Part shown: piece after piece, positions 41,027-48,398 of the stretch
Layout: each line of letters opens with the position of its first letter
Position numbering within the stretch: position 1 is the stretch's first letter
Source: Candidatus Villigracilis vicinus
GTDB taxonomy: Bacteria; Chloroflexota; Anaerolineae; Anaerolineales; Villigracilaceae
Length of the DNA: 64,000 nucleotides
Assembly: GCA_016721315.1 (NCBI GenBank)
Contig: JADKIL010000003.1
Location: 744,001 to 808,000, forward strand
Direction: 5' to 3'
Position numbers and translations under genes: made by a program
The notes under the pieces: generated by a model
The model's database searches: none
What the model was told of the DNA's origin: nothing
The model's input: only the letters and a program-made list of their open reading frames with translations

Positions 41027-41419
41027 ATGGCTCCCAAATCGAATGGAAATAAATGGTCTGACATACAATTTGCAATTGCTGCGATCTCGATGACATCTGT
41101 GATCGCGTTCTGGAACATGTTCGCCGGACCCGATAGGGCAAAAGCGGATCAAAAAGCCGCAGAACAGCAGGCGTTATTGCGCCTTGTGGAGAAATCGTCC
41201 ACAGCGGCTGAATCTCCCACGCCTGTGGTGACCATGCCCCCGGTCGGTTACACCATTTTATTCGGCGGTAAAGCTCCGCAGCCGCAAGTTGTTGTGATTA
41301 GTAAGCCAAAAGGAAATGGTGGTGGAGGGGGCGGTAATGAAGACCCTGGTGATGGTGGCGGCGGAGGTGGTGGTGGACCTGCGGCTGCGCAACCAGCAAC
41401 ATCCACTTCTTCATCCTGA
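41027..41419 (+). CDS. Small anchored protein with a Gly-rich tail
   Basis: Unrecognised 130-residue protein. An N-terminal helix (IQFAIAAISMTSVIAFWNMFA) precedes a charged coiled stretch (about residues 35-60) and a PTPVVTMPPVG segment. The end is a long Gly run (about 95-118) and Ala/Thr/Ser tail. Its stop overlaps the apbE start by one base (TGATG), so it is translationally coupled to ApbE. As a one-helix exported partner in the operon it is a candidate scaffold, but no flavin attachment site is obvious. Confidence 0.7.
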   Translation: MAPKSNGNKWSDIQFAIAAISMTSVIAFWNMFAGPDRAKADQKAAEQQALLRLVEKSSTAAESPTPVVTMPPVGYTILFGGKAPQPQVVVISKPKGNGGGGGGNEDPGDGGGGGGGGPAAAQPATSTSSS

Positions 41420-42363
41420 TGCTGCACCGATACCCTTTCCGTGCCATGGGCAGCGATATGCTTGCCATCCTCGAACTGGATTCGGATTCTGCGCCGGATA
41501 TTTTGCAGGATATTCCGCTCTGGTTCGAGGAATGGGAGCAAGCCCTCAGCCGCTTCAGGCTGGACAGTGAACTGTCTCGCCTCAACCGAACCTTCGACCA
41601 GCCGACACCGGTCAGCGAGGCGCTCTGGGGCGTCTTCCAGACCGCTTTGTGGGCTGATGAGCTAAGCAATGGACTGGTTACCCCCACTGTGCTGGATGCG
41701 ATGCTTACGGCAGGGTATGACCTTTCCTTTGATGAACTTCCGCGTGCGCAATTCAACGGCATGACATTCGGTAATTCGGAAATTCATCCGCTTGCCACGG
41801 TAGTCGTGGACTCTAAAAATCGCACCCTCACATTACCCCAAGGCGTTCGCCTTGACTTTGGCGGTGTTGCCAAAGGCTGGGCCGCACATCAGACTATCGA
41901 ACGGTTGCAGGCGCTTGGTCCCTGCTTGATTAATGCGGGCGGCGATATTGCAATTAGTGGTCCACGCCTGGATGGCAGCGCCTGGCAGATCGGCGTATCC
42001 AGCCCTTTTGAAGCTGGAAACGATTTTGACATTCTACATGTGTATAAAGGCGGGGTTGCCTCATCTGGAAAAGACCGCCGAAATTGGAAGCGCAACGGCA
42101 TCTTGCAGCATCACATCATCCACCCCGGTACCGGTCTGCCAGTGGATACGGATGTTGTGCGTGCCACGGTCGTTGCCCCAACGGTGATGGAAGCCGAAGC
42201 TGCGGCGAAGACCGCGTTCATCCTTGGCAGTGAACTGGGGCTCGAGTGGGTCGAGTCACATCCATCTTGTGCGGGAATGTTGATCATGGAATCCGGCGAG
42301 GTGTATATCAGCCCGTCAATGCCGGAATATTTGCAAGGAGCTATGCATGCAATCTCAAAATGA
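41419..42363 (+). CDS. apbE: FAD:protein FMN transferase (ApbE family)
   Basis: Attaches FMN covalently to Thr/Ser of exported redox proteins, using FAD and Mg2+ (314 residues). FRAMGSDMLAILEL opens the domain. RLDFGGVAKGWAAHQTIERL and CLINAGGDIAISG are the FAD/Mg motifs, and ILQHHIIHPGTGLP plus RATVVAPTVMEAEAAAKTAFILG are the C-terminal signature. There is no clear signal peptide, unusual for an enzyme normally exported or lipid-anchored, so it may act in the cytoplasm or the true start may differ. It sits between the small anchored protein and the heme b membrane protein. Confidence 0.9.
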   Translation: MLHRYPFRAMGSDMLAILELDSDSAPDILQDIPLWFEEWEQALSRFRLDSELSRLNRTFDQPTPVSEALWGVFQTALWADELSNGLVTPTVLDAMLTAGYDLSFDELPRAQFNGMTFGNSEIHPLATVVVDSKNRTLTLPQGVRLDFGGVAKGWAAHQTIERLQALGPCLINAGGDIAISGPRLDGSAWQIGVSSPFEAGNDFDILHVYKGGVASSGKDRRNWKRNGILQHHIIHPGTGLPVDTDVVRATVVAPTVMEAEAAAKTAFILGSELGLEWVESHPSCAGMLIMESGEVYISPSMPEYLQGAMHAISK

Positions 42364-43075
42364 ATTTAACGAATCCTCGGTTAGTATCCAGTCGTTTCTG
42401 CTTTTTCTTTTCGCGTCTCTCATGGGGGTATTGATTGCAGCATTGGTGCTGCCTTTTGTATTGCCGAATATGGCGTTCTCGTTAAGCGGCGAGGGACCAA
42501 AAGCTTACTGGTATCTTTCGCGCGGCACGGCTTTTGTTTCGCTTTCTCTTCTTTGGCTTTCGATGGCGTTGGGTTTGGGTATCACCAACAAAATGGCGCG
42601 GTTTTGGCCCGGCATGCCGGCTACCTTTGCGATCCATGAGTATGTCAGTTTGCTGGGGCTGGCGTTTGCAATCTTCCATGCCGTTGTGCTGCTTGGAGAT
42701 CACTATATCAATTTCACCCTGCTGCAATTGCTCATCCCTTTTAGCACAGCGGGGTATAAACCTTTTTGGGTGGGGGTGGGGCAGATCGGTTTTTATATCT
42801 GGCTTGTTGTAACGCTTAGTTTTTACATCCGCCCTGTGATCGGTCAAAAAACCTGGCGCTTGTTACATTACCTGAGCTTTGCCATGTACTTCGTTGGCAT
42901 CTTTCACGCCATCTTCAGCGGAACAGACTCAAATATGAGTTGGGCACAGAACTATTACTGGTTCTCTGCAGGAAGTTTGCTCTTCCTGCTCTTTGTGCGC
43001 ATCGTCAGTGTTGTGGCTGATTCGATGTTTCCTGAAAAAAGATCTGCCCCTGCTTCACGCCCAACACGCGGCTAA
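42347..43075 (+). CDS. Ferric reductase-like heme b membrane protein
   Basis: A six-helix protein (242 residues) of the ferric-reductase/YedZ transmembrane family, which carries electrons across the membrane through two b-type hemes. Paired His residues are visible: FAIHEYVSLLGLAFAIFHAVVL (helix 3) and RLLHYLSFAMYFVGIFHAIFSG (helix 5). It overlaps apbE by 17 bases. Together with PepSY and ApbE it outlines a small extracytoplasmic flavin/heme redox chain. No NAD(P)H-binding domain is fused, so the cytoplasmic donor is unknown. Confidence 0.85.
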   Translation: MQSQNEFNESSVSIQSFLLFLFASLMGVLIAALVLPFVLPNMAFSLSGEGPKAYWYLSRGTAFVSLSLLWLSMALGLGITNKMARFWPGMPATFAIHEYVSLLGLAFAIFHAVVLLGDHYINFTLLQLLIPFSTAGYKPFWVGVGQIGFYIWLVVTLSFYIRPVIGQKTWRLLHYLSFAMYFVGIFHAIFSGTDSNMSWAQNYYWFSAGSLLFLLFVRIVSVVADSMFPEKRSAPASRPTRG

Positions 43076-43079
43076 AGAC

Positions 43080-43658
43080 TTATCTGCCGATATATTGCAA
43101 GGCGAGGCGCAGCCGTTCTTCAACATCCTTGGGGGCGTCTTTGGGTAATGCTTGCAGTGCGGCTTGTGCTTCAACCACAGAATATCCCAGCGCGGTGAGC
43201 GCGGCAAGGACTTCACTGTCGTAATCTGTAAGCGCCGCGATCCTGCCAAGGGCATCGGTGGGCTTGAGTTTATCTTTGAGGTGAATGGCGATCTTCTGCG
43301 CGGTCTTTTTGCCCACACCGGGAACCTTGCCGAGCAGCTCTTCTTCATCGGCAAAGATGGCGCGCTGAATGGTTTCCAGCGTGAGTGTGGATAACACGGA
43401 TAATGCAACCTTGGGACCGACTCCGTCCACGCCAAGCAGGATGTTGAAAAGATCGCGGTCTGATTGAGATTCAAAGCCGTAGAGCGTCAACGCATCTTCC
43501 CGAACGACGAGGTGTGTGAACAAAAAAAGAATTTCCCCCGCCTTGGCATTCGTACGTACTGGTGCCGGGACAAATACTCTCAATCCCACACCGCCCACTT
43601 CGACGATGATGGCATTATCTTCAACGTGTGATACTTCTCCGCGCAGGGTTGCAATCAT
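43080..43658 (-). CDS. ruvA: Holliday junction branch migration protein RuvA
   Basis: Tetrameric junction-binding subunit of the RuvAB motor (192 residues). The OB-fold N-terminus is MIATLRGEVSHVEDNAIIVEVGGVG. Two helix-hairpin-helix motifs follow: FNILLGVDGVGPKVALSVL and LLGKVPGVGKKTAQKIAIHL. The C-terminal domain III (about residues 140-192) that contacts RuvB is present. No ruvB lies in the window. It is downstream of ruvC, with a GxxExxY gene in between. Confidence 0.95.
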   Translation of the reverse strand: MIATLRGEVSHVEDNAIIVEVGGVGLRVFVPAPVRTNAKAGEILFLFTHLVVREDALTLYGFESQSDRDLFNILLGVDGVGPKVALSVLSTLTLETIQRAIFADEEELLGKVPGVGKKTAQKIAIHLKDKLKPTDALGRIAALTDYDSEVLAALTALGYSVVEAQAALQALPKDAPKDVEERLRLALQYIGR

Positions 43659-43668
43659 GGGCTTATTT

Positions 43669-44159
43669 AACCACAGATGAACACGGATAAAAAGGATATT
43701 TGGGAGGGATTATTAATTTGAGGCTTTCCAGTTATTGGAGGGGCGAAGACGTTTTAGCTCAACTTTGGTTGCACCAAAGTTGATGAGAAGACAAATTTCT
43801 GCACCGGTTGCGCGCAAATAATTCAAAGCTTGCGCTGTGTGCTCATCTTTAAGCATAGAAACAGCTTTTAATTCGACCAAAATCCGATTCTCAACCAATA
43901 GGTCAGCAACAAATTCACCTACTACAATCCCATCGAAATTAACTTTGATAGGATACTGCTGAACTACATGTAAGTCTGATTTGCGAAGTAAATGAGCGAG
44001 TGCGTTTTCGTAGACTTTTTCGACAAATCCAATCCCTAGTGTATTGCTAACTGTATATGCACAGCCAATGATTTTCTCTGTGATTGCATTACCTTCCATT
44101 GTTGGCATGTCAACCTCCCTTTCATAGAAGCCAAGGTTCATCTGTGTTTATCTGTGGTT
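43669..44159. mobile_element. Inverted-repeat-bounded element carrying a GxxExxY gene
   Basis: The left end AACCACAGATGAACACGGAT (43669 on) and the complement of the right end (44137-44159) match in about 20 of 23 positions. The repeats bracket just the GxxExxY gene and sit between the ruvA start (10 bases away) and the ruvC stop (abutting). AACCACAGAT-type repeats around GxxExxY genes look like a small mobile cassette. No transposase is present, so mobilisation in trans would be needed. Confidence 0.5.
43713..44108 (-). CDS. GxxExxY protein
   Basis: A 131-residue protein of the PDDEXK-like GxxExxY family. The name-giving motif is GIGFVEKVYENAL. The nuclease-like core shows VGEFVADLLVENRILVELKAV, where Asp, Glu and Lys match a PD-(D/E)xK active site, then AQALNYLRATGAEICLLINFG. 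The start at ATG 44108 is fixed by AGGGAGG. Members are widespread and often flanked by repeats; their function is unproven. Here the gene interrupts an otherwise standard ruvC-ruvA arrangement, which suggests insertion. Confidence 0.88.
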   Translation of the reverse strand: MPTMEGNAITEKIIGCAYTVSNTLGIGFVEKVYENALAHLLRKSDLHVVQQYPIKVNFDGIVVGEFVADLLVENRILVELKAVSMLKDEHTAQALNYLRATGAEICLLINFGATKVELKRLRPSNNWKASN

Positions 44160-44642
44160 TTAATCGTATCGAGCTGTATTCAAATGCGTGATGGCAATTG
44201 CCAGTGCATCGGCAGCATCGTCGGGTTTTGGGATTTTTTCCAGCTGCAATAAAGCCCGCACCATTTCCTGCACTTGTCGTTTTTCCGCGGAACCGTACCC
44301 TGCCACGGCTTGTTTTACTTCGTTGGGGGTGTATTCGTAGGTTCTAATTCCCGCTTTTTCCAATGCCAGCAAGATGACCCCGCGAGCCTGCCCCACGGCA
44401 ATACCGGTAGTGACATTTTTCGAGAAGAATAATTTTTCGACGGCGGCGGTTTCGGGTTTATGTTTTTTCAGGATCTTGTTGAGGTCGTCGAAGAGCATCA
44501 CGAGCCGTTCAGAAGCGGTGGCTTCCTTTGGGGTGAGGATCACGCCAAAGTCAACAGCGACCAATTCTCCGTCTGGCATGAGGCGGACGAGTCCGTAGCC
44601 TGTGGTGGCGGTACCGGGGTCAATTCCGAGGGCGAGAGTCAT
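44160..44642 (-). CDS. ruvC: Crossover junction endodeoxyribonuclease RuvC
   Basis: Cuts Holliday junctions symmetrically (160 residues). The catalytic carboxylates are in place: ALGIDPGTATTGYG (Asp), AAVEKLFFSKN (Glu) and KPDDAADALAIAITH (Asp pair). The start is ATG 44642, six codons inside the longest open frame, immediately before the conserved beta strand. It lies downstream of yebC, as is common for ruvC, and a hairpin repeat (44662-44706) separates the two. Confidence 0.95.
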   Translation of the reverse strand: MTLALGIDPGTATTGYGLVRLMPDGELVAVDFGVILTPKEATASERLVMLFDDLNKILKKHKPETAAVEKLFFSKNVTTGIAVGQARGVILLALEKAGIRTYEYTPNEVKQAVAGYGSAEKRQVQEMVRALLQLEKIPKPDDAADALAIAITHLNTARYD

Positions 44643-44661
44643 AAACCCATTTAACCACAAA

Positions 44662-44706
44662 GGGCACGAAGAACACGAAGGAAAATCCTTCGTGCTTTTC
44701 GTGCCC
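44662..44706. repeat. Long hairpin between yebC and ruvC
   Basis: GGGCACGAAGAACACGAAGGA (44662-44682) pairs with the segment at 44686-44706 apart from two positions, with an AAA loop. It is preceded by TTTAACCACA, the same word that begins the GxxExxY element ends, so it may be a relative of that repeat family. Confidence 0.7.
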
Positions 44707-44722
44707 GTCGTATTTAATCTTC

Positions 44723-45475
44723 TTATGCGTTTTCGAGGGCTGCGAGGGCTTCGTCAGATACTTTGACGTTGTGATAAACGTCCTGCACATCATCGAGATC
44801 TTCGAGGTTTTCGACAACCTTCATGACTGCCATGATCTCTTCCACACCGAGGTCGATCTCTTGCTTGGCGATTAAGCGCAGACCAGCTTCTGCAGGTTGC
44901 ACTTTGGCTTTACTAAGAGTATCCATGATGGTTTTGAAAGCATCTACGGGACCAAAGATTTCGATCTCTTCGCCGCTGTCCACTACATCGTCGGCACCGG
45001 CTTCAACACCGAGTTCGAAGGCTTTTTCGAATGCCATGGCACTGGAGGGGAAGGAGAAATACGACTTGCGGTCGAACTGCCAGCCTACGGCTCCCGCTTC
45101 TGCCATATTGCCGCCAAATTTGCTGAAAATGTGACGCACATCTGAAACGGTGCGTACGCGATTATCGGTGACGCATGAGACCATCACTGCAGAGCCATGC
45201 GGACCGTAGCCTTCGAGGGTGAGTTCTTCGAATACGGCGGCATCTTTATCTTCGCCGGTGCCTTTTTTTATGGCGCGCTCGATATTGTCTTTGGGCATGT
45301 TCTCGCCGCGGGCTTTTTCCACTGCCAGGCGCAGGCGGAAGTTGGTATCGGGGTCGCCTCCATCGCGGGCGGCAATGGTGATCTCACGCGCCAGGCGGGT
45401 GAAGATGGCGCCGCGTTTGGCATCCGCTACGCCTTTTTTGCGTTTAATAGTGGACCATTTTGAATGACCAGACAT
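44723..45475 (-). CDS. yebC: YebC/TACO1-family protein
   Basis: A conserved protein of 250 residues, long annotated as a transcriptional regulator; relatives now also have roles in translation of difficult sequences. It opens MSGHSKWSTIKRKKGVADAKR and contains ARGENMPKDNIERAIKKG and EGYGPHGSAVMVSCVTDNRVRT, all family hallmarks. The start MSGHSKW is five codons inside the longest frame and is conserved. It leads the yebC-ruvC-ruvA run. Confidence 0.95.
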   Translation of the reverse strand: MSGHSKWSTIKRKKGVADAKRGAIFTRLAREITIAARDGGDPDTNFRLRLAVEKARGENMPKDNIERAIKKGTGEDKDAAVFEELTLEGYGPHGSAVMVSCVTDNRVRTVSDVRHIFSKFGGNMAEAGAVGWQFDRKSYFSFPSSAMAFEKAFELGVEAGADDVVDSGEEIEIFGPVDAFKTIMDTLSKAKVQPAEAGLRLIAKQEIDLGVEEIMAVMKVVENLEDLDDVQDVYHNVKVSDEALAALENA

Positions 45476-45559
45476 GTCGTTCTCCTTCAAATAATAACCA
45501 GATTGGTTGAGAAATTATGAGATTTAGGCGGCGAAATTATACCATTCCGATTTACTAAC

Positions 45560-46024
45560 CTAGTGCTTCGCCTTGAGGTTTTCTACGTCTCTTGGCTTGA
45601 GGTTACGCCCGCCGACCCAGGCGCCTACAGCGGTGGCAAGGACCGAGAGCAGGAAGCTGATCAGGATCGCCGCTTCGAAGCGCCCGGAAAAGATGACATT
45701 CAGGATGAGCACATCCAATGCCAATACACTCTGGCGAAAGGTCTCAGGAATGAAGATACCGAAGATTAACCCAAGGAATGCGCCGAACGCCATGCCTGAA
45801 TATGCGCCTGCACTGACCCCGCCTGTTGTTCCTGCTGTGCGGACGACGAGCATGCCCGTCAGTGCGCCGGTGACGGCTCCGCTTACAGCCCCGATGATGG
45901 CAGCCGTGAAGACACCATCCCATCTGCCGCTGATCGCACCCGTGCCTGCCCCAAGGATCGCTCCAAGCAGGATACCCAGCAAGGTGCCAAAGAAAATGCT
46001 TTTTGAAGTAAGTTCATTATTCAC
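45560..46024 (-). CDS. Glycine-zipper membrane protein
   Basis: Unassigned membrane protein (154 residues from GTG 46024). It has four to five helices dominated by small residues (GTLLGILLGAILGAGTGAISG, GAVSGAVTGALTGM, GMAFGAFLGLIFGIF), typical of tightly packed Gly-zipper segments, and ends with a charged GGRNLKPRDVENLKAKH tail. GTG 46024 has GGAG nine bases upstream. An alternative ATG at 46057 directly abuts a TACAAT box (46058-46063), so the transcript would probably start beyond it. Divergent from folE. Confidence 0.65.
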   Translation of the reverse strand: MNNELTSKSIFFGTLLGILLGAILGAGTGAISGRWDGVFTAAIIGAVSGAVTGALTGMLVVRTAGTTGGVSAGAYSGMAFGAFLGLIFGIFIPETFRQSVLALDVLILNVIFSGRFEAAILISFLLSVLATAVGAWVGGRNLKPRDVENLKAKH

Positions 46025-46108
46025 AGGGTTCCACTCCAATTTGACAATGTACCTCATATTGTACCTGTTCGAAAAGAGCCCACCCATGCACCGTACTCGC
46101 AAATCAGA

Positions 46109-46114
46109 TACAAT
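46109..46114 (+). promoter_or_regulatory. Candidate -10 box of folE
   Basis: TACAAT lies 33 bases before the folE ATG; a GGAG ribosome site (46137-46140) lies in the resulting leader. The -35 is not clear. Confidence 0.4.
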
Positions 46115-46147
46115 CGGAAAACCCCAACTTGTTTACTGGAGCCCCCA

Positions 46148-46783
46148 ATGATAGACCCGGAAACCTACGAAGATTTTGACGAGCGCCCAACTTTTAACGA
46201 AGAGATTGATACGCACGCCATTGAAGCATCCATCCGAGCGATGCTGGAAGCTTTTGGCGAAAACCCAGACCGCGAGGGGCTGCAAAATACGCCCAAGCGG
46301 GTGGCGCGTATGTATCCCGAATTGCTAAGCGGATACCGTACAGATGTGGAAAAACTTGTCAACGGGGCGATCTTCAATGTGGGCTATGACGATATGGTGA
46401 TCGTGCGGGATATTGAATATTTTAGTTTGTGTGAACATCATATGCTGCCGTTCATGGGGCGCGCCCATGTTGCCTACATTCCCAATAAACGTGTGATCGG
46501 TCTTTCCAAGATCCCCCGGGTAGTGGATATGTTCGCCCGCCGCCTGCAAGTGCAGGAACGCATGACCCGCCAGATCGCGGATTTCATTAATGACCTGCTC
46601 AAGCCGCAAGGCGTGGGGGTGGTGGTGGAGGGGCTGCATTTGTGTGCCATGATGCGCGGCGTTAAAAAACACGATGCCCGCATGACAACCTCGTCCATGC
46701 TGGGCACCTTTCGCAAGAGTATCAACACCCGCCAGGAATTTTTAGATCATCTTAATCGCGGTGCAGAACCTTTGCGGATCTAA
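46148..46783 (+). CDS. folE: GTP cyclohydrolase I
   Basis: Converts GTP to dihydroneopterin triphosphate, entering folate (and possibly queuosine) synthesis (211 residues). The zinc and catalytic residues are visible: FSLCEHHMLPFMGRAHVAYIP and EGLHLCAMMRGVKKHDARMTTS. ENPDREGLQNTPKRVARMYPELLSGY is the N-terminal family signature. This is the Zn-dependent type IA enzyme. folB is convergent just downstream, so two folate genes are adjacent but not co-transcribed. Confidence 0.96.
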   Translation: MIDPETYEDFDERPTFNEEIDTHAIEASIRAMLEAFGENPDREGLQNTPKRVARMYPELLSGYRTDVEKLVNGAIFNVGYDDMVIVRDIEYFSLCEHHMLPFMGRAHVAYIPNKRVIGLSKIPRVVDMFARRLQVQERMTRQIADFINDLLKPQGVGVVVEGLHLCAMMRGVKKHDARMTTSSMLGTFRKSINTRQEFLDHLNRGAEPLRI

Positions 46784-46795
46784 CCGGACCATTGC

Positions 46796-47152
46796 CTACT
46801 CGTCGCGTTTGCGTTCCACTTCCACGCCAACAGATTTGGCAAAACGCACTGCGCCGGGTTTTTCCACGCGCACGACCGCTTTTTTCACCAACGGCACCTC
46901 AAGGCAGATCTTTGCCAGGTCGTTTGCCAGCGCTTCCACTGTCAGGCGTTTTGCTGTTTTTGCATGAGCCTGCACCTTTGTTGCCAGCGCACTGTAATCT
47001 ACGCAGTCTATGATATCGTCCGATTCTGCTGCACGGAGAGTGTCGGTATAGACCGTCACGTTGATGAGAATATCCTGCTCCACGTCACGCTCCCAGTCGC
47101 GGATACCAATAATGCCTCGCACAAGCAGATCTTTGATGAATATTTTGTCCAT
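46796..47152 (-). CDS. folB: Dihydroneopterin aldolase
   Basis: Cleaves dihydroneopterin to the hydroxymethyl-dihydropterin used in folate synthesis (118 residues, standard length). MDKIFIKDLLVRGIIGIRDWERDVEQ opens the fold, with the active-site Glu and Tyr expected at IGIRDWE and VDYSALATKV, and a Lys in VRVEKPGAVRFAKSVGVEV. The start at ATG 47152 follows AGGAGAACGA; the frame is open for 90 more codons upstream without family similarity. Confidence 0.93.
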   Translation of the reverse strand: MDKIFIKDLLVRGIIGIRDWERDVEQDILINVTVYTDTLRAAESDDIIDCVDYSALATKVQAHAKTAKRLTVEALANDLAKICLEVPLVKKAVVRVEKPGAVRFAKSVGVEVERKRDE

Positions 47153-47272
47153 TCGTTCTCCTGTTCTACACCCGGCGATTTTATCATTTTGCTTTTTGTA
47201 GAACCCCTGAAAGAGTACACTTAATTTTGAGACAAGCGATAAAATGGACTTAGGTTCCCGACACAGACAGCC

Positions 47273-48349
47273 ATGCCAAGACTTTCTATCTTGATCCCGG
47301 ATGGAGAAAGCCCCTTTGCTTTGCATGTGCTTGCCTGCCTCGCGCGGAATCGATCCCTGAGCGTTCATCTTATCTCTACAAAAGCCTTTCCACTCGCCCG
47401 GTTTTCCGGGATGAAACACTCTTTCCATTTGCTTAAGCAGGGTCAGAGTCTATTGGAAGGGGTTGCGGATGTTCGAAAAAAACGTGCCATTGATCTTTGC
47501 ATGCCAGTGGACACCAACAGCATCTATTATTTTGCACAGTGCCGTGAACAAGCGGAAACACTGGCAAAACTTTCGATGATCGAGTCTACGCACACGTTCC
47601 GCACTGTATGGGATAAAGGCTTGTTGGCTGATTTTCTTTTGGATCATCATCTGCCTCATCCTTACACAATTACCAGCCGGGAACAGTTCGAAAAGGAAGG
47701 TTCAAGTTTAGGGTTTCCGGTCTTGATTAAGCCGCGGCTGGCAGGCGGTGGGACGGGGATCGAGAAATTCACGGAACGTGCCGCGCTATTGGAAAAGATC
47801 GGGGAGGAACCGCTTTTTTTTGAACATTACATTATTCAACAATACGTCGATGGTGGGGATATTGATTGCAGTGTGCTCTGCAAAGATGGGCGTATTCTGG
47901 CATATACGATACAGAAGGGTTTGTATGCAAGTGCTCTCGAGTCTTTTCAGGCTCCGGATGCGATTGAATTCCTCCATCATCCTGAGGTTCTACAGGTGAC
48001 CAGCGAGCTTATGGCGGCACTTGGTTGGAATGGTGTGGCTCATGTAGACCTGCGCAGACAAGACGGAGACGGGCGTATTGTGGTCATTGAGGTGAACCCT
48101 CGATTTTGGGGCAGTTTGGAAGGTTCTTTGCATGCCGGTGTGAACTTTGCGCAGCTTGCCATACAAGCAGGGCTGGGAGAAACCTTTCCCTTGCCAGAAT
48201 ATGCGGATATCCGTTATGCAAGCGCACTTTCTGCCATTAAAAGAAAACTACGAAACAAACCCGCCGTGGAGTTGTTTCGAGAGACCAATTTAGGTTATTA
48301 TTTTAGAGATCCGCTGCCGGTTTTTGCCCGTCTGGCTGGAGTGGACTGA
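47273..48349 (+). CDS. ATP-grasp domain ligase
   Basis: A carboxylate-amine/thiol ligase of unknown substrate (358 residues). The N-terminal preATP-grasp region contains LSILIPDGESPFALHVLACLA. The ATP-grasp core shows LGFPVLIKPRLAGGGTGIEKF, YIIQQYVDGGDIDCSVL and the metal-binding VVIEVNPRFWGSL. The closest architecture is the CarB-like group seen in amino-acid ligases and in lipid or peptide tailoring. There is no obvious ribosome site. The orphan 693-residue gene follows after 49 bases; whether they share a pathway is open. Confidence 0.82.
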   Translation: MPRLSILIPDGESPFALHVLACLARNRSLSVHLISTKAFPLARFSGMKHSFHLLKQGQSLLEGVADVRKKRAIDLCMPVDTNSIYYFAQCREQAETLAKLSMIESTHTFRTVWDKGLLADFLLDHHLPHPYTITSREQFEKEGSSLGFPVLIKPRLAGGGTGIEKFTERAALLEKIGEEPLFFEHYIIQQYVDGGDIDCSVLCKDGRILAYTIQKGLYASALESFQAPDAIEFLHHPEVLQVTSELMAALGWNGVAHVDLRRQDGDGRIVVIEVNPRFWGSLEGSLHAGVNFAQLAIQAGLGETFPLPEYADIRYASALSAIKRKLRNKPAVELFRETNLGYYFRDPLPVFARLAGVD

Positions 48350-48398
48350 ATGGAATTAGAAAATCTTTCGATCACGTTTATCTTTTAAGGAGACCATT

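Noticed and set aside
41248..41762. Proline- and histidine-rich minus-strand frames opposite the Gly-rich protein and apbE
   Set aside because: Poly-Pro and poly-His runs are simply the complement of GGT/GGC glycine codons.
45573..46151. 192-codon plus-strand Pro/Thr-rich frame opposite the glycine-zipper gene
   Set aside because: It mirrors Gly/Ala/Ile codons of the real membrane protein and runs into the folE leader.
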